Below, one piece after another: positions 50,896 through 62,073 of a stretch of 64,000 nucleotides of DNA. Origin of the DNA: Gammaproteobacteria bacterium (GTDB lineage: Bacteria; Pseudomonadota; Gammaproteobacteria; JAJFKO01); the NCBI GenBank assembly GCA_021773175.1, contig JAJFKO010000061.1:55023-119022 (forward strand), read 5' to 3'. The position numbers and the translations under genes are program-made. How positions within the stretch are numbered: position 1 is the first letter of the stretch; the number at the start of each line of letters is the position of its first letter. The notes under the pieces were generated by a model that was not told the DNA's origin, made no database searches, and worked only from the letters and a program-made list of their open reading frames with translations.

Positions 50896-50944
50896 CTGCT
50901 ATTGTCTCCTGCGACAGTTTAATTAAATAAAACTGCCAATAAAA

Positions 50945-51562
50945 TTATTTCGAATATAATTCAACAACCAAACTTTCATTAATGGTTACTGGTAAATCGG
51001 AACGTTCTGGAGAACGTTTTATTTCTGCTTTTTTAGCCTTACTATCAACTTCAAGCCATTCACATTCTGCTCGTTGTTGTGAAATTTCTAATGCAGCAAG
51101 AACTCGGCCATGCTCTTTAGAACGTTCGCGTATTTCAATAATATCCCCAACTTTTGCTTGAAAAGATGCGATATTTACAATTTGCTCATTCACAACAATG
51201 TGCTTATGCGCAACTAATTGTTTAGCTTCACGACGTGTTGAAGCAAAACCTGCACGATAAACAACATTATCTAAACGCCGTTCTAATAAAACTAATAAGT
51301 TTTCACCCGTTGAGCCTTTCAAGTGTGAAGCTGTTTTAAAATAGTTACGGAATGGGCGTTCTAACACACCATAAAGGTTACGTATTTTTAATTTTTCACG
51401 TAACTGAATACCATAATCAGATAAACGCTGTGGACGTGTTCCATGTTGACCAGGCTTAATATCAACATGACATTTTTGATCGATCGGTTTTACACCGCTT
51501 ACTAAATCATCTAACTCACGACCGTAGCGACGAATTAATTTACATCTTGGTTTCGTTGCCAT
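50945..51562 (-). CDS. rpsD: Ribosomal protein S4
   Basis: 205 residues of 30S assembly protein S4. The S4 RNA-binding fold is visible ([33 protein letters not shown]). N-terminus lacks the four-cysteine zinc knuckle, the usual gamma form. In E. coli S4 represses the alpha operon by binding its leader. Confidence 0.97.
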   Translation of the reverse strand: MATKPRCKLIRRYGRELDDLVSGVKPIDQKCHVDIKPGQHGTRPQRLSDYGIQLREKLKIRNLYGVLERPFRNYFKTASHLKGSTGENLLVLLERRLDNVVYRAGFASTRREAKQLVAHKHIVVNEQIVNIASFQAKVGDIIEIRERSKEHGRVLAALEISQQRAECEWLEVDSKAKKAEIKRSPERSDLPVTINESLVVELYSK

Positions 51563-51580
51563 CTAAGGGTCACTCCTTCA

Positions 51581-52024
51581 TTAAACTCGACGTTGTTTTG
51601 GTGGACGGCAGCCATTGTGTGGAATACCGGTAATATCTGAAATTTCCGTAATACTAAAGTGTGAACCACCGCCTCTGCCAGTAGAACCACCTTCTTGACC
51701 ACCTTCAGAATCAGCTGAACTATCAGCATCAAAATTAATATTCATTAAGGCACGAATTGCAGCTTCACGCCCAGGTCCTGGACCTTTAACTAATATGGTA
51801 ATATTTCTAACACCAAACTCACGCGCTTTACGTCCGGCTAATTCAGCAGCAACAGTTGCTGCGTGAGGCGTACTTTTACGAGCACCTCTAAAACCACTTT
51901 GACCCGACGTTTGCCAACACAAAACATTACCTTGTCTATCAGTAAAGGTAACAATTGTATTATTAAATGAAGCGTTCACATGCACTATTGCATCTGATAC
52001 ATGCTTCTTTGCTTTCTTTGCCAT
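51581..52024 (-). CDS. rpsK: Ribosomal protein S11 with Ser/Gly insertion
   Basis: 147 residues. The family core is clear: [52 protein letters not shown] and [15 protein letters not shown]. Compared with E. coli S11, the N-terminus is about 11 residues shorter, and about 25 extra residues ([11 protein letters not shown] then [14 protein letters not shown], about 99-122) lie between IRAL and the final beta strand. The frame is uninterrupted, so the insertion is real. It falls near the mRNA-exit/platform region, so it may protrude from the ribosome. Confidence 0.95.
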   Translation of the reverse strand: MAKKAKKHVSDAIVHVNASFNNTIVTFTDRQGNVLCWQTSGQSGFRGARKSTPHAATVAAELAGRKAREFGVRNITILVKGPGPGREAAIRALMNINFDADSSADSEGGQEGGSTGRGGGSHFSITEISDITGIPHNGCRPPKQRRV

Positions 52025-52112
52025 TCAATTAAACCCTATAATAAAAAAATATTCGCTATGATATCCGTCTAACTTTTTACTTTTCAGTCCAAAGCTCTTC
52101 ATAAATCATAAA

Positions 52113-52475
52113 TTATTTGCTACTTTTACCGCGTTTACCTTTACGTGTTTTAGCATTGGTTTTGGTTCGTTGACCACGTAGCGGTAAGCCACGTTGATGA
52201 CGAATACCACGATAACAACGCAAATCCCTTAGGCGTTTGATATTCATAGAAATCTCGCGACGCAAGTCACCTTCTACAATATATTTGCCTGATTCAGTAC
52301 GTAGCATTTCCAGCTCTGCTTCTGTCAAATCTTTGACTTTTGTTGATGGCTCAACTTGAGTTACCATACAAATCTGTTTAGCACGAGTCGACCCAATTCC
52401 AAAAATGGAACGTAAGCCTATAACAATGTGCTTATGCGCAGGAATATTTACGCCAGCAATACGCGCGACTGCCAT
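52113..52475 (-). CDS. rpsM: Ribosomal protein S13
   Basis: 120 residues. [23 protein letters not shown] start and [21 protein letters not shown] tail are standard. First gene of the alpha operon; 244 bases separate it from rpmJ, a gap holding a palindromic repeat. Confidence 0.97.
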   Translation of the reverse strand: MAVARIAGVNIPAHKHIVIGLRSIFGIGSTRAKQICMVTQVEPSTKVKDLTEAELEMLRTESGKYIVEGDLRREISMNIKRLRDLRCYRGIRHQRGLPLRGQRTKTNAKTRKGKRGKSSK

Positions 52476-52501
52476 TATATACTTCTCCTAAATCTTTAAA
52501 T

Positions 52502-52589
52502 AACTTACGCAAAACGCTTTAATACTTCATTATTGAAGTTAAAAGCCTTTTCTACCCAAAGAACACAGGTAAAAGGTTCATCGTAAGCT
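52502..52589. repeat. Palindromic repeat A (rpsM-rpmJ gap)
   Basis: Starts CTTACG (52504-52509) and ends CGTAAG (52582-52587). Internal small hairpin CTTCA-TTAT-TGAAG (52526-52539 region) and CCTTTTCTACC pairing with GGTAAAAGG. Shares a left half with element C at 58572 and a right half with element B at 52864. Confidence 0.6.
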
Positions 52590-52719
52590 TAACTTTTTAC
52601 TATCTATTTGGCGAAATCCGGCAAGGATACCGCATGATTAACATAAAATCAATTTTTTTTCATGGTGTCATAACACTATGATTCTACTAAAACATATACA
52701 AAGGAAACGGTCGTAAATA

Positions 52720-52833
52720 CTAACCTTGACGTTGCTTATGTTTAGGATTGCTACAAATCACTCGAACAACTCGGTTACGACGAATAACGCGACATTTGTT
52801 GCAAATCTTATGTACTGATGCACTTACTTTCAT
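52720..52833 (-). CDS. rpmJ: Ribosomal protein L36
   Basis: 37 residues: [20 protein letters not shown] then [17 protein letters not shown], with the four-ligand zinc ribbon (C-x2-C, C, H). Too short for simple ORF listings but unmistakable. Located between secY and rpsM as in other Proteobacteria. Confidence 0.96.
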   Translation of the reverse strand: MKVSASVHKICNKCRVIRRNRVVRVICSNPKHKQRQG

Positions 52834-52863
52834 TTTAATTCCAACCATTTTTTTATTGTAGGA

Positions 52864-52930
52864 GTTACGATAAACCTTTTAACAAAGTATACCCATACCC
52901 AAAGGGCACAGGTAAAGGGTTTTGCGTAAC
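52864..52930. repeat. Palindromic repeat B (rpmJ-secY gap)
   Basis: Begins GTTACGATAAACC and ends GGGTTTTGCGTAAC, nearly complementary, so the whole unit can fold as one hairpin. Its right half (ACCCAAAGGGCACAGGTAAA) matches element A with few changes. Confidence 0.6.
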
Positions 52931-52937
52931 CGCCCAA

Positions 52938-54272
52938 TTAAAATAAACTTGTTCTAGGGGTATTGCTACCACCCTTCAACTTAGATTTCTTTAATAACGA
53001 ATCATATTGATTTGCCATTAAATGCGCTTGAACTTGCGCCATAAAATCCATGATAACGACAACCACAATTAACAAAGAGGTGCCGCCAAAGATAAAGGAG
53101 ACATGCCATATCTTCGTAACAAATTCGGGCAATAATACTACTAATGTTAGATAAAGGGAACCCACCATCGTTAATCGTGTTAAAACACTGTCAACATAAC
53201 GTGAAGTTTGCTCACCTGGACGAATACCAGGAATAAAAGCCCCTGATTTCTTTAAATTATCTGCCGTTTCACGAGGGTTAAAAACCATTGCAGTATAAAA
53301 GAAAGCAAAAAAGATAACCGCAGCTGCCATGAAGGTCATATATAAAGGCTGGCCATATTGTAATGCCAAACTGATATTATATAACCACTGCATTCCAGAA
53401 CCTTTACCAAACCATTGAATCAAGGTTACTGGCAATAAAATAATACTTGATGCAAAAATTGGCGGAATTACACCTGACATATTTAATTTTAAAGGTAAAT
53501 AACTCGTTTGTGCCGCATACATTTTACGACCTTGTTGGCGCTGAGCATAATTGATAGTGATGCGACGCTGGCCACGTTCAACAAAGACAACAAAAATTGT
53601 TATTGCGATGACAATGGCAATAATGATCAATAAACTTAAACCTGAAATTTGACCTTCTCGAAACTGTTCTAAGATATTGCTAATCGCAGAAGGAAAGCGC
53701 GAAACAATACTCACGAAAATGATGAGTGAAATACCGTTACCTACACCACGTTCAGTCATCTGCTCACCAACCCACATTAAAAACATGGTACCAGTAACTA
53801 ACGTAATAACAGCAACAAAGTAAAAACCAAAGCTTGGATTCAACGCAATACCTTCAGTAACCAACCACTTCGTTAAACCAATAGCTTGGAAAAAAGCTAA
53901 AAAGAAGGTGCCGTAGCGAGTATATTGATTGATCTTGCGACGCCCCATTTCCCCTTCTTTCTTTAATTGCTCTAGCTTTGGAGAAATTGAGGTAAACAAT
54001 TGGATAATAATCGACGCCGAGATATATGGCATAACGCCTAGGGCGAAAACGGTTAAACGCAGTAATGCGCCACCAGAAAACAAATTAAATAAACCAAGAA
54101 TCCCACCACTCTGATGGCTAAATAAATGTGCCAAACGTTGTGGATCAAGACCAGGAACAGGAATATGACAACCGATACGATAAATAATAATACCTAATAA
54201 AACAAACAATAAGCGTTTTTTTAGCTCATTAAGTCCGCTCATAGAAGGTAGTCCGGGTGTCGCCTTTGCCAT
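52938..54272 (-). CDS. secY: Protein translocase subunit SecY
   Basis: 444 residues, ten membrane helices: the central channel of the Sec translocon with SecE and Sec[12 protein letters not shown] at the start of the first helix, plug-like region, and the cytosolic loop [16 protein letters not shown] are typical. Its start codon directly abuts the rplO stop codon. Confidence 0.97.
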   Translation of the reverse strand: MAKATPGLPSMSGLNELKKRLLFVLLGIIIYRIGCHIPVPGLDPQRLAHLFSHQSGGILGLFNLFSGGALLRLTVFALGVMPYISASIIIQLFTSISPKLEQLKKEGEMGRRKINQYTRYGTFFLAFFQAIGLTKWLVTEGIALNPSFGFYFVAVITLVTGTMFLMWVGEQMTERGVGNGISLIIFVSIVSRFPSAISNILEQFREGQISGLSLLIIIAIVIAITIFVVFVERGQRRITINYAQRQQGRKMYAAQTSYLPLKLNMSGVIPPIFASSIILLPVTLIQWFGKGSGMQWLYNISLALQYGQPLYMTFMAAAVIFFAFFYTAMVFNPRETADNLKKSGAFIPGIRPGEQTSRYVDSVLTRLTMVGSLYLTLVVLLPEFVTKIWHVSFIFGGTSLLIVVVVIMDFMAQVQAHLMANQYDSLLKKSKLKGGSNTPRTSLF

Positions 54273-54707
54273 TTATGCTTCTACCTTACCACCAGCTGCT
54301 TCAATTGCTGCTTGCGCACCCTTCGTCGCACGTAAACCTTTAATGGTTACTGCTTTGTCAAGTGTTCCTGATAAAAACACTTTAGCTTCTTTCGTACTTT
54401 TCTTAACGAGGCCATGTTCTTTGAGAACATCAAGAGTAACAATCTCTACGCCAACATTCGCCAATTCGTGTAAACGAATTTCTGCGACATAACGACCTTT
54501 GCGGCTAGTGAAACCAAACTTCGGTACACGACGCGCTAAAGGCATTTGCCCACCTTCAAACCCAGGAGCAACATTACCACCTGAACGTGACTTTTGGCCT
54601 TTATGACCACGGCCACAGGTTTTACCAAATCCGCAACCGATACCACGGCCAACACGTTTCTTTGCCGTTTTTGCACCGCTACTTGGCGATATTGTATTTA
54701 ATTTCAT
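54273..54707 (-). CDS. rplO: Ribosomal protein L15
   Basis: 144 residues. Start [42 protein letters not shown], and [18 protein letters not shown] are standard L15 motifs. Confidence 0.97.
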   Translation of the reverse strand: MKLNTISPSSGAKTAKKRVGRGIGCGFGKTCGRGHKGQKSRSGGNVAPGFEGGQMPLARRVPKFGFTSRKGRYVAEIRLHELANVGVEIVTLDVLKEHGLVKKSTKEAKVFLSGTLDKAVTIKGLRATKGAQAAIEAAGGKVEA

Positions 54708-54710
54708 GAT

Positions 54711-54932
54711 TTATATCTCATCCACTTGTAACAAGTAACCAACTTTATTGATTAAACCTAAAACGCTTGGTGTTGCATTATGCACTTTACTGCTTTGCAT
54801 GCGACGTAAGCCTAACGCACGTAAGCAATCACGATGTCTTTTCATATGTCCAATAGGACTACGCACCAACGTAACTTTAAGCTGCTGCGCTTGCGTCGTC
54901 AGTTGTTTCTTGGTCTGCTGCTTTGCTGCCAT
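54711..54932 (-). CDS. rpmD: Ribosomal protein L30, overlapping rpsE
   Basis: 73 residues. The L30 core begins [20 protein letters not shown]; an N-terminal extension of about 17 residues ([17 protein letters not shown]) lies inside the last 56 bases of rpsE. AGGTAATAATT precedes ATG 54932, and there is no other ATG before the core, so the overlap is likely real. Length exceeds the usual 58-60 residues for this reason. Confidence 0.92.
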   Translation of the reverse strand: MAAKQQTKKQLTTQAQQLKVTLVRSPIGHMKRHRDCLRALGLRRMQSSKVHNATPSVLGLINKVGYLLQVDEI

Positions 54933-55440
54933 AATTATTACCTAATATTTCTCGAACAGATTTACCCCGTTTCTCAGCAATAGCTCGTGGTGACGCGATT
55001 GCTGCTAAACCATTTAGTGTTGCTCGCACAACGTTAATCGGATTTGAAGAGCCGATACATTTTGCTAATACATTCTGTACACCTAAAACTTCAAATACAG
55101 CACGCATTGCACCACCGGCAATAATCCCCGTACCATCTGAAGCAGGCTTCATAAATACTCGTGTCGCACCATGACGACCAATAACTTCATGAAATAAAGT
55201 AGTTCCTTTCAACTCAACATAAATCATATTTCTGCGAGCTGCTTCCATCGCTTTTTGAATTGCGAGAGGCACTTCTCTTGCCTTACCGTAACCGAAACCA
55301 AAGCGACCCTGGCCATCACCCACAACAACCAAAGCAGAAAAACTAAAGATACGACCACCTTTAACTACTTTTGAATTACGATTAACTGCGACTAATTTTT
55401 CTTGCAAACCATCGCTTTTAGCATTTTTATCCGCTGCCAT
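54877..55440 (-). CDS. rpsE: Ribosomal protein S5
   Basis: 187 residues, about 20 longer than E. coli S5 because the C-terminus after EILG runs on as an acidic Ala-rich tail ([15 protein letters not shown]). Core is standard: [41 protein letters not shown]. The tail codons double as the start of rpmD in another frame. Confidence 0.95.
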   Translation of the reverse strand: MAADKNAKSDGLQEKLVAVNRNSKVVKGGRIFSFSALVVVGDGQGRFGFGYGKAREVPLAIQKAMEAARRNMIYVELKGTTLFHEVIGRHGATRVFMKPASDGTGIIAGGAMRAVFEVLGVQNVLAKCIGSSNPINVVRATLNGLAAIASPRAIAEKRGKSVREILGNNYGSKAADQETTDDASAAA

Positions 55441-55451
55441 AATTTATCCTA

Positions 55452-55796
55452 TTAAAAATCCAAACCACCAGCACGAGCTGCTTCTGCAAGTGCTTTTACT
55501 CGGCCATGATATTTATATCCTGAACGGTCAAAAGCAATACGCTCTATGCCAGCTGCTTTAGCTCGTTCTGCAATAAGCCCACCAACTTTCGTTGCTGCAG
55601 CAACATTACTACCAACTTCACTACGCAACTCTTTCTCTATTGTAGAAGCGCTTGCAAGCACTTTACCCGTAGGCTCAATAATTTGAGCATAAATATGTTG
55701 ATTGCTACGATGCACACTCAGTCTAATCGCACGCATATTGCGAATATGATAGCGAGTTCTCTTTGATCGTTTTAGTCTCTTTACATTTTTATTCAT
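55452..55796 (-). CDS. rplR: Ribosomal protein L18
   Basis: 114 residues. Binds 5S r[47 protein letters not shown] are typical. Confidence 0.97.
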   Translation of the reverse strand: MNKNVKRLKRSKRTRYHIRNMRAIRLSVHRSNQHIYAQIIEPTGKVLASASTIEKELRSEVGSNVAAATKVGGLIAERAKAAGIERIAFDRSGYKYHGRVKALAEAARAGGLDF

Positions 55797-55803
55797 AACT
55801 TAA

Positions 55804-56361
55804 CTACTTCTTCTTCGTTTCTTTTCGAATAATATTCTCATCCGCATAACGAATCCCTTTACCTTTATAAGGCTCTGGGGGCCTATAAGCTCGTATATCA
55901 GCAGCGACTTGACCAACTGCTTGTTTATCGATGCCTTTAACAATAATTTCAGTGGCACTTGGTGTTTCAATCGTAATGCCTTCCGGAATTGGATGGTTTA
56001 CAGGATGAGACAGACCAAGAGTTAGATTGAGTTCCTTACCCTTAACTTGCGCTCGGTAACCTACCCCAACTAAAAGCAATTTCTTTTCAAAACCATCAAA
56101 AACGCCACTCACAATATTAGAAATAAGTGCTCTTGTAGTCCCTGCGAAAGGTTTTGCTTCTGCTGCACCATAACGTTTAACTAAGGAACTTGTGCTATTC
56201 ACACTAATTTGAAGAATGTCTTCTTTGTGCTCAACTGAAATACACTCAGGAATAATATGTTGTAATTGTCCCTTTGGACCCTTTGCAGTTAGAAGATTTC
56301 CTTCTAATTTAATATCCACTCCCTTAGGAACAGTTATTGGTTGTTTTGCTATTCGAGACAT
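55804..56361 (-). CDS. rplF: Ribosomal protein L6
   Basis: 185 residues. Start MSRIAKQPITVPKGVDIKLEG and the end PEPYKGKGIRYADENIIRKE are diagnostic. Confidence 0.97.
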   Translation of the reverse strand: MSRIAKQPITVPKGVDIKLEGNLLTAKGPKGQLQHIIPECISVEHKEDILQISVNSTSSLVKRYGAAEAKPFAGTTRALISNIVSGVFDGFEKKLLLVGVGYRAQVKGKELNLTLGLSHPVNHPIPEGITIETPSATEIIVKGIDKQAVGQVAADIRAYRPPEPYKGKGIRYADENIIRKETKKK

Positions 56362-56388
56362 TTTTTCTAATACCTAATGTTTATTTAA

Positions 56389-56787
56389 CTATGCGACAAT
56401 ACACAATACTTCACCGCCTAAACCTGCATCTTTTGCAGCACGGCCACTCATTACACCCTTATGGGTAGAAATAATAGAAATACCTAATCCACCGATAATT
56501 GTTGGTAACTCTTTACTTTTACGATAAACACGCAAGCTTGGTTTGCTAACACGCTTAATCATATCGATAACAGGAGCACCTAAATGATATTTTAAATGAA
56601 CACGTAACATTGGTTTATTATCACTGTCATCCGCAATGGTGAAGTCGACTATATAACCTTCTTCACGCAAGACTTCTGCAATAGCAGCCTTTAATTTTGC
56701 ATGAGGCATATCAACATATTCTTTATTAGCTGACTGTGCATTACGAACTCGGGTTAGCATATCAGCGACGGGGTCTTGCATACTCAT
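56389..56787 (-). CDS. rpsH: Ribosomal protein S8
   Basis: 132 residues, or two fewer if the second ATG ([11 protein letters not shown]) is used, which matches the family start. C-terminal [30 protein letters not shown]. In E. coli S8 represses the spc operon. Confidence 0.96.
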   Translation of the reverse strand: MSMQDPVADMLTRVRNAQSANKEYVDMPHAKLKAAIAEVLREEGYIVDFTIADDSDNKPMLRVHLKYHLGAPVIDMIKRVSKPSLRVYRKSKELPTIIGGLGISIISTHKGVMSGRAAKDAGLGGEVLCIVA

Positions 56788-56844
56788 AATCTTATCTCAT
56801 TCCTAAATCTTTAAACTAGGTATTCCGCAGATACACCTTGAATT

Positions 56845-57114
56845 TTACCAACTTGACTTAACAGCACCAGGAACATCGCCACGCATTACTGCTTCTCGTA
56901 AGCAAATGCGGCATAAAGCAAACTTACGATATACACCACGTGGTCGACCACAGCTACGGCAACGCTTAGTTACTCGAACGCGACTGGTATTACGTTTTAA
57001 TTTACTTAACTTCATAAAGTCGCCAGCTTTTTTTAACGCACTACGCTTTTCAACATTACGCTCAGCTAATACAACTTTCTTTTGTTCTTTAACGATACAT
57101 GCTGTTCTCGCCAT
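56845..57114 (-). CDS. rpsN: Ribosomal protein S14, zinc-type (four cysteines)
   Basis: 89 residues. [20 protein letters not shown] start and [14 protein letters not shown] end are S14. C52-x2-C55 and C68-x2-C71 ([21 protein letters not shown]) form the zinc-ribbon signature, absent from E. coli S14. The N-terminal helix of about 40 residues present in the long form is kept, so it looks like an intermediate-length C-plus variant. Confidence 0.95.
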   Translation of the reverse strand: MARTACIVKEQKKVVLAERNVEKRSALKKAGDFMKLSKLKRNTSRVRVTKRCRSCGRPRGVYRKFALCRICLREAVMRGDVPGAVKSSW

Positions 57115-57125
57115 AAAATCTATTC

Positions 57126-57680
57126 CTAATCTTGTACATCTTTAAATGGGAAATTAAATGCAGCTAATAGTGCCGCGGCTTCTTTGTCATTTTTCGCATT
57201 GGTGGAAATAGCAATATCTAAACCACGAATACGATCAATTTTGTCATAGTCAATTTCAGGAAAAACAATCTGTTCTTTAATACCTAAATTGTAATTACCA
57301 CGGCCATCAAATGATTTAATACTAAAACCACGGAAATCACGAATTCGAGGGATAGCAACCACGATTAATCGTTCTAAAAACTCATACATCTGTTCATTGC
57401 GCATTGTCACTTTACAACCAATCGGCCAGCCTTCACGAATTTTAAAGCCTGCAATCGCTTTACGCGCTTTGGTCACAACAGCATGTTGCCCAGAAATAAG
57501 GGTTAATTCTTGGCGAGCCTTTTCTATTATTTTTTTATCGCCAACAGCTTCACCAACACCCATGTTTAATGTGATCTTTTCAACACGAGGAACTTGCATA
57601 ACATTGTTATAACTGCACTTTTCCATCAGTTCTTTAACAACGGTTTCTTTGTAGTAATCCTTCAAATTTGACATTTTCAT
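57126..57680 (-). CDS. rplE: Ribosomal protein L5
   Basis: 184 residues, contacts 5S r[46 protein letters not shown] are standard. The start is ATG 57680 or, less likely, the ATG two codons later. Confidence 0.97.
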   Translation of the reverse strand: MKMSNLKDYYKETVVKELMEKCSYNNVMQVPRVEKITLNMGVGEAVGDKKIIEKARQELTLISGQHAVVTKARKAIAGFKIREGWPIGCKVTMRNEQMYEFLERLIVVAIPRIRDFRGFSIKSFDGRGNYNLGIKEQIVFPEIDYDKIDRIRGLDIAISTNAKNDKEAAALLAAFNFPFKDVQD

Positions 57681-57687
57681 TAAGCCC

Positions 57688-58023
57688 TTAGATATCTATT
57701 ACTTCGCCGGAAGAACGGAACGTTCTTACTTTACGGCCATCTTCTAACATTTTAAAACCAACCCGGTCAGCTTTCTTGGTAACAGGATTATAGATAGCGA
57801 CATTAGAAATATGTATGCTTGCTTCCTTTTCAACAATCCCACCTTCTTGATTGGCTTGTGGATTAGGCTTGACATGCTTTTTTATCATATTAATATTTTC
57901 TACGAATACACGTAGGCCATTCTTTTTCTTGACTTTGGTCTTAACGGATAAAATCTTACCAACGCGACCTTTATCTTTACCAGTTAATACGATTACCGTA
58001 TCGCTTTTTCTAATCTTTCGCAT
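57688..58023 (-). CDS. rplX: Ribosomal protein L24
   Basis: 111 residues. KOW motif [18 protein letters not shown] at the start, then [20 protein letters not shown]. Normal. Confidence 0.96.
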   Translation of the reverse strand: MRKIRKSDTVIVLTGKDKGRVGKILSVKTKVKKKNGLRVFVENINMIKKHVKPNPQANQEGGIVEKEASIHISNVAIYNPVTKKADRVGFKMLEDGRKVRTFRSSGEVIDI

Positions 58024-58040
58024 TTGCTTAAACTCTCTTG

Positions 58041-58406
58041 TTATAACACTTCAGGTGCTAAAGAAATGATTTTCATAAACATTTCACGTAATTCACGGGT
58101 CACTGGACCAAAAATACGAGTTCCAATTGGTTGATTTTGTGCATTCAATATAACCACAGCATTTTTATCAAAGCGTATCAATGAACCATCTTGACGACGT
58201 ACACCATGCTTCGTACGCACAACAACAGCAGTCACTACATCACCTTTTTTCACTTTACTACGTGGTATTGCTTCTTTAACACTAGCTTTGATAATATCAC
58301 CAATTCCAGCATAACGACGATGCGAGCCACCTAATACTTTGATACACATCACACGCCGAGCGCCACTATTATCAGCAACTTCAAGCATCGATTGCATTTG
58401 TATCAT
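58041..58406 (-). CDS. rplN: Ribosomal protein L14
   Basis: 121 residues. [42 protein letters not shown] diagnostic. Upstream gap to rpsQ is 227 bases, unusual for this operon, and holds repeat C. Confidence 0.97.
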   Translation of the reverse strand: MIQMQSMLEVADNSGARRVMCIKVLGGSHRRYAGIGDIIKASVKEAIPRSKVKKGDVVTAVVVRTKHGVRRQDGSLIRFDKNAVVILNAQNQPIGTRIFGPVTRELREMFMKIISLAPEVL

Positions 58407-58552
58407 TTACATTTCTCCACATTCTTTACAGAATTCCGCCCTAAATCCCAATGGATTCCAGCGAATTAAAATTTAACAAAAAACGCCCTCTGTACTGTAC
58501 TTGGCCAGCACTACTCGAAAGGCTGCAAATTCTATCACAAGCTTTGATTTCT

Positions 58553-58571
58553 TGGCAAAAGATTTTTGCCA
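58553..58571. terminator. Hairpin in the rpsQ-rplN gap
   Basis: TGGCAAAA (58553-58560) and TTTTGCCA (58564-58571) pair with a three-base loop. It sits inside the operon, directly before repeat C on the plus strand. It may act as an attenuator or processing site rather than a true end. Confidence 0.35.
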
Positions 58572-58610
58572 TAACTTACGCAAAACTGTTAATACTTCAT
58601 TAAAAAGTCT
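58572..58610. repeat. Palindromic repeat C, partial (rpsQ-rplN gap)
   Basis: Begins ACTTACGCAAAA and continues TAATACTTCATTA, matching the left half of element A over about 30 bases. The right-hand partner is not clearly present. Confidence 0.5.
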
Positions 58611-58633
58611 ATTAAACGTCTCTTTTATCTAAA

Positions 58634-58894
58634 TTAACGTCTTGCTTCTTCTACAACTCGCACTAATTCCCAACGTTTTAACTTAGACATTGGTCGACAA
58701 GACTTGATTTCGACGATATCACCTTGCTTACAGTTGTTGTCTTCATCATGTACATGAAGCTTAGTACTACGCTTAATATATTTTCCTGTAGGGTGTTTTA
58801 CTTGGCGTACGACTAAAACGACACATGTTTTATCAGGTTTAGCGCTGACGACCTCGCCAGTCAAGGATCTAATTACCTTCGCTTGCTCACTCAT
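58634..58894 (-). CDS. rpsQ: Ribosomal protein S17
   Basis: 86 residues. [39 protein letters not shown] are typical. Overlaps the rpmC stop by one base (TAATG). Confidence 0.96.
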   Translation of the reverse strand: MSEQAKVIRSLTGEVVSAKPDKTCVVLVVRQVKHPTGKYIKRSTKLHVHDEDNNCKQGDIVEIKSCRPMSKLKRWELVRVVEEARR

Positions 58895-59118
58895 TATTTA
58901 CCACCTTCTGTCTGCTTCGCAGGCACATTCGCTTGCTGCATTTCTCGAATAATTGTTTTAATTCGGGCAATATAGCGCTTAACTTCACGCACACGGTGCG
59001 TTTTAGTTAATTGATTAGAGCCTATTTGCATACGCAAATTAAAATGCTCTCGCTTGCTTGCCAATAATTCTGTTTCTAATTCTGTCAAAGACTTTTGTCT
59101 CAGCTCAGTTATGTTCAT
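58894..59118 (-). CDS. rpmC: Ribosomal protein L29
   Basis: 74 residues. [18 protein letters not shown] start, [21 protein letters not shown] motif, and an extra hydrophilic tail ([11 protein letters not shown]). Overlaps rplP by one base. Confidence 0.96.
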   Translation of the reverse strand: MNITELRQKSLTELETELLASKREHFNLRMQIGSNQLTKTHRVREVKRYIARIKTIIREMQQANVPAKQTEGGK

Positions 59119-59534
59119 TACATTACTTCCCGTTCTACAAATATTGCACTTACTGGCAGCTTAGCTGCAGCTAATTTAAATGCATGAGCTGCAACTTCTT
59201 TGGAAACGCCTTCAATTTCAAACATAACGGTTCCAGGTTTAACAATTGCCACCCAGTATTCAACATTCCCTTTACCTTTACCTTGCCGTACTTCAAGTGG
59301 CTTCTTTGTAATAGGTTTATCAGGAAAAATACGAATAATAATTCTACCACCACGCTTGGTGTAACGTGTCATCGCTCGACGTGCAGCTTCAATTTGTCGA
59401 GCTGTAATACGTGAGTAGCCAGTTGATTTCAAACCAAATTCACCAAATGATACTCGGTTACCACGGGTAGCAAGCCCACGTATCCGGCCTTTCATTTGTT
59501 TTCTGAACTTTGTTCTTCTCGGTTGTTGCATCAT
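59118..59534 (-). CDS. rplP: Ribosomal protein L16
   Basis: 138 residues. Start [55 protein letters not shown]. Translationally coupled to rpmC. Confidence 0.97.
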   Translation of the reverse strand: MMQQPRRTKFRKQMKGRIRGLATRGNRVSFGEFGLKSTGYSRITARQIEAARRAMTRYTKRGGRIIIRIFPDKPITKKPLEVRQGKGKGNVEYWVAIVKPGTVMFEIEGVSKEVAAHAFKLAAAKLPVSAIFVEREVM

Positions 59535-59559
59535 CGTTATTTACTCCGCTTACCTATTC

Positions 59560-60228
59560 TTATTGCTGCGTAATAGCAGCTTTAGGTTCTTCATTTTTCT
59601 GAGGGAAGACTTCGCCTTTGAAAATCCACACTTTTATACCAATTATCCCATATGTTGTCGCAGCTTCGGCAGTACCATAGTCAATATTTGCACGAAATGT
59701 ATGTAACGGTACTCGACCTTCATGATAACGCTCACTACGTGCAATTTCTGCACCACCTAAGCGACCAGCTAAGCGAATTTTAACGCCTTTAGCACCAGCT
59801 CGCATTGCACTTGATACGGCACGCTTCATAGCACGACGAAACATAATACGTTTTTCCAATTGTTGTGCAATACTTTGCGCAACCAATGTTGCGTCAATCT
59901 CAGCTTTACGCACCTCTTTAATATCGATATGAGCGGGTACACCAAGCATTTTAGTTACTTTTCTACGTAACTTCTCAGCATCTTCACCTTTTTTACCAAT
60001 AACAAGACCAGGTCTTGCCACAAAAATTGTAATAACAGCATTCTTCGCGGGACGCTCAATAAGAATTCGTGACACGCCTGCAGCGTGCAATTCTTTTTCT
60101 AAAAAACGTCTAACTTGCAGATCAGCATTTAACAGATCAGCATAATCACTATTGCCTGCGTACCAGTTTGAATTATGGCTGTGAACAATTTTTAAGCGAA
60201 TACCATGAGGATTAACCTTTTGTCCCAT
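59560..60228 (-). CDS. rpsC: Ribosomal protein S3
   Basis: 222 residues. [21 protein letters not shown] start, KH-type domain with [20 protein letters not shown], and [20 protein letters not shown]. Overlaps rplV by one base. Confidence 0.97.
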   Translation of the reverse strand: MGQKVNPHGIRLKIVHSHNSNWYAGNSDYADLLNADLQVRRFLEKELHAAGVSRILIERPAKNAVITIFVARPGLVIGKKGEDAEKLRRKVTKMLGVPAHIDIKEVRKAEIDATLVAQSIAQQLEKRIMFRRAMKRAVSSAMRAGAKGVKIRLAGRLGGAEIARSERYHEGRVPLHTFRANIDYGTAEAATTYGIIGIKVWIFKGEVFPQKNEEPKAAITQQ

Positions 60229-60578
60229 TATGCGACTCTCTCTATTGCGTTATCTGTTACCACTATTGTGATGTGACAAGTACGTTTTAAAATACGATCA
60301 GCTCGTCCTTTAGCTCTTGGACGCAGACGCTTAAGCGTAGTACCTGCATTAACATAAATTATTTTAATGCATAAATCATCAATATCAGCACCTTCATTAT
60401 GCTCGGCATTAGCAACCGCGGAATCTAATAACTTTTTAATGATTCCTGCTGCTTTTTTCGGGCTGAACCTTAATATATTCATTGCTTGATCAACGGCTAG
60501 ACCACGAATTTGATCGGCAACCAATCTCGCTTTGTAAGGAGATAATCCTGCACCGCTTAGTGTTGCACTTACTTCCAT
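60228..60578 (-). CDS. rplV: Ribosomal protein L22
   Basis: 116 residues. [38 protein letters not shown], and [21 protein letters not shown] line the exit tunnel in the family. Confidence 0.97.
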   Translation of the reverse strand: MEVSATLSGAGLSPYKARLVADQIRGLAVDQAMNILRFSPKKAAGIIKKLLDSAVANAEHNEGADIDDLCIKIIYVNAGTTLKRLRPRAKGRADRILKRTCHITIVVTDNAIERVA

Positions 60579-60639
60579 AATTTTTTACTACCTTAATTGC
60601 CTCAGAACTATCGTAAATTCTGACCTTATTACCTTTATA

Positions 60640-60912
60640 TTACTTCGATTTACGATCGCCAGAGTGCCCTTTAAAGGTTCTGGTTAAAGCAAATTCACCT
60701 AATTTATGGCCAACCATGTTTTCAGTAATTAATACCGGAACAAAATCACGACCGTTATGAATAGCAATCGTCAAGCCAACCATTTCTGGCAACACCATCG
60801 AACGACGCGACCATGTTTTAATCGGCTTTTTCGATTTTTCAGCAATTGCCTTTTCCACTTTATTTAATAAATGGTGGTCTATAAAAGGACCTTTTTTTAA
60901 CGAACGTGCCAC
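60640..60912 (-). CDS. rpsS: Ribosomal protein S19
   Basis: 90 residues. [16 protein letters not shown] start, [20 protein letters not shown] and [17 protein letters not shown] are invariant family motifs. Confidence 0.97.
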   Translation of the reverse strand: MARSLKKGPFIDHHLLNKVEKAIAEKSKKPIKTWSRRSMVLPEMVGLTIAIHNGRDFVPVLITENMVGHKLGEFALTRTFKGHSGDRKSK

Positions 60913-60930
60913 TATTCAATCCTCATTTAA

Positions 60931-61767
60931 TTACTTAGATTTTTTAGACTTGCGTCTACGTATAATCAATTTATTTGTACGCTTATTGCTGCGTGTACGC
61001 TTACCTTTAGTCGCAACACCCCATGGCGTTACTGGATGTCGACCACCAGACGTACGACCTTCACCACCACCATGTGGATGATCTACTGGGTTCATGGCTA
61101 CACCACGAACCGTTGGACGACGTCCGCGCCAACGACTGGCACCCGCTTTACCCAATGACTGTAAGTTATGATCTTCATTACCAACTTCACCAACAGTTGC
61201 GCGACACTCACTAAGCACTTTTCGCATTTCACCAGAACGCATACGTAAAGTTACATAAGCACCGTCACGAGCAACAACTTGTAAATAACAACCAGCACTA
61301 CGTGCAAGCTGAGCGCCTTTATCAGGTTTCATTTCAACACAATGAACCACTGTACCAACAGGAATATTACGCATTGGTAAACAGTTACCAGGTTTAATTG
61401 CAACACTGTCTCCAGACATAATTTCTTGATCAACAGCGATACCTTTATAAGCAATAATATAACGCCGTTCACCATCAGCATATAAAACTAACGCGATACG
61501 CGCTGAACGATTTGGATCATATTCTACACGCTCAATCTTAGCTGGAATATTATCTTTATTTCGTTTGAAATCAATAACACGATAATTCTGTTTATGACCA
61601 CCACCACGATGACGCACGGTGATACGACCAGCGTTATTACGTCCGTTGGTACGTGTTTTGGGTCTTACTAATGGCGCATATGGTTTACCCTTATGCAAGC
61701 CTTCACGCGATACGCGGCTGACAAAGCGGCGTCCAGGCGATGTCGGTTTTGCTTTAATTATTGCCAT
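60931..61767 (-). CDS. rplB: Ribosomal protein L2
   Basis: 278 residues. [40 protein letters not shown] near the C-terminus, required for peptidyl-transferase centre assembly. Confidence 0.98.
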   Translation of the reverse strand: MAIIKAKPTSPGRRFVSRVSREGLHKGKPYAPLVRPKTRTNGRNNAGRITVRHRGGGHKQNYRVIDFKRNKDNIPAKIERVEYDPNRSARIALVLYADGERRYIIAYKGIAVDQEIMSGDSVAIKPGNCLPMRNIPVGTVVHCVEMKPDKGAQLARSAGCYLQVVARDGAYVTLRMRSGEMRKVLSECRATVGEVGNEDHNLQSLGKAGASRWRGRRPTVRGVAMNPVDHPHGGGEGRTSGGRHPVTPWGVATKGKRTRSNKRTNKLIIRRRKSKKSK

Positions 61768-61770
61768 GAC

Positions 61771-62073
61771 TTACTTACCTTCTGCAACCGTGAAATTAAT
61801 ATCATGTCCCTCATGAAGAGATACATATGCCTTCTTGTAACCACTTTTGCGACCACTAACTTGACCAAAATTTCTGGCCTTGCTTGGCATATTGCAAGTC
61901 GTGACTTTTTTAACTTTCACATTAAATAATTTTTCAATAGCTTTTGCGATTTCTAGTTTGTTCGAATCTTTACGAACTTTAAACACAAACTGTTTAAACT
62001 TATCGCCCACTCTATAACTTTTTTCAGAGTTAATCGGTGCTAATATAATGTCCATTAAACGTTCTTGATTCAT
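61771..62073 (-). CDS. rplW: Ribosomal protein L23
   Basis: 100 residues. [41 protein letters not shown]. Overlaps rplD by four bases. Confidence 0.96.
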   Translation of the reverse strand: MNQERLMDIILAPINSEKSYRVGDKFKQFVFKVRKDSNKLEIAKAIEKLFNVKVKKVTTCNMPSKARNFGQVSGRKSGYKKAYVSLHEGHDINFTVAEGK

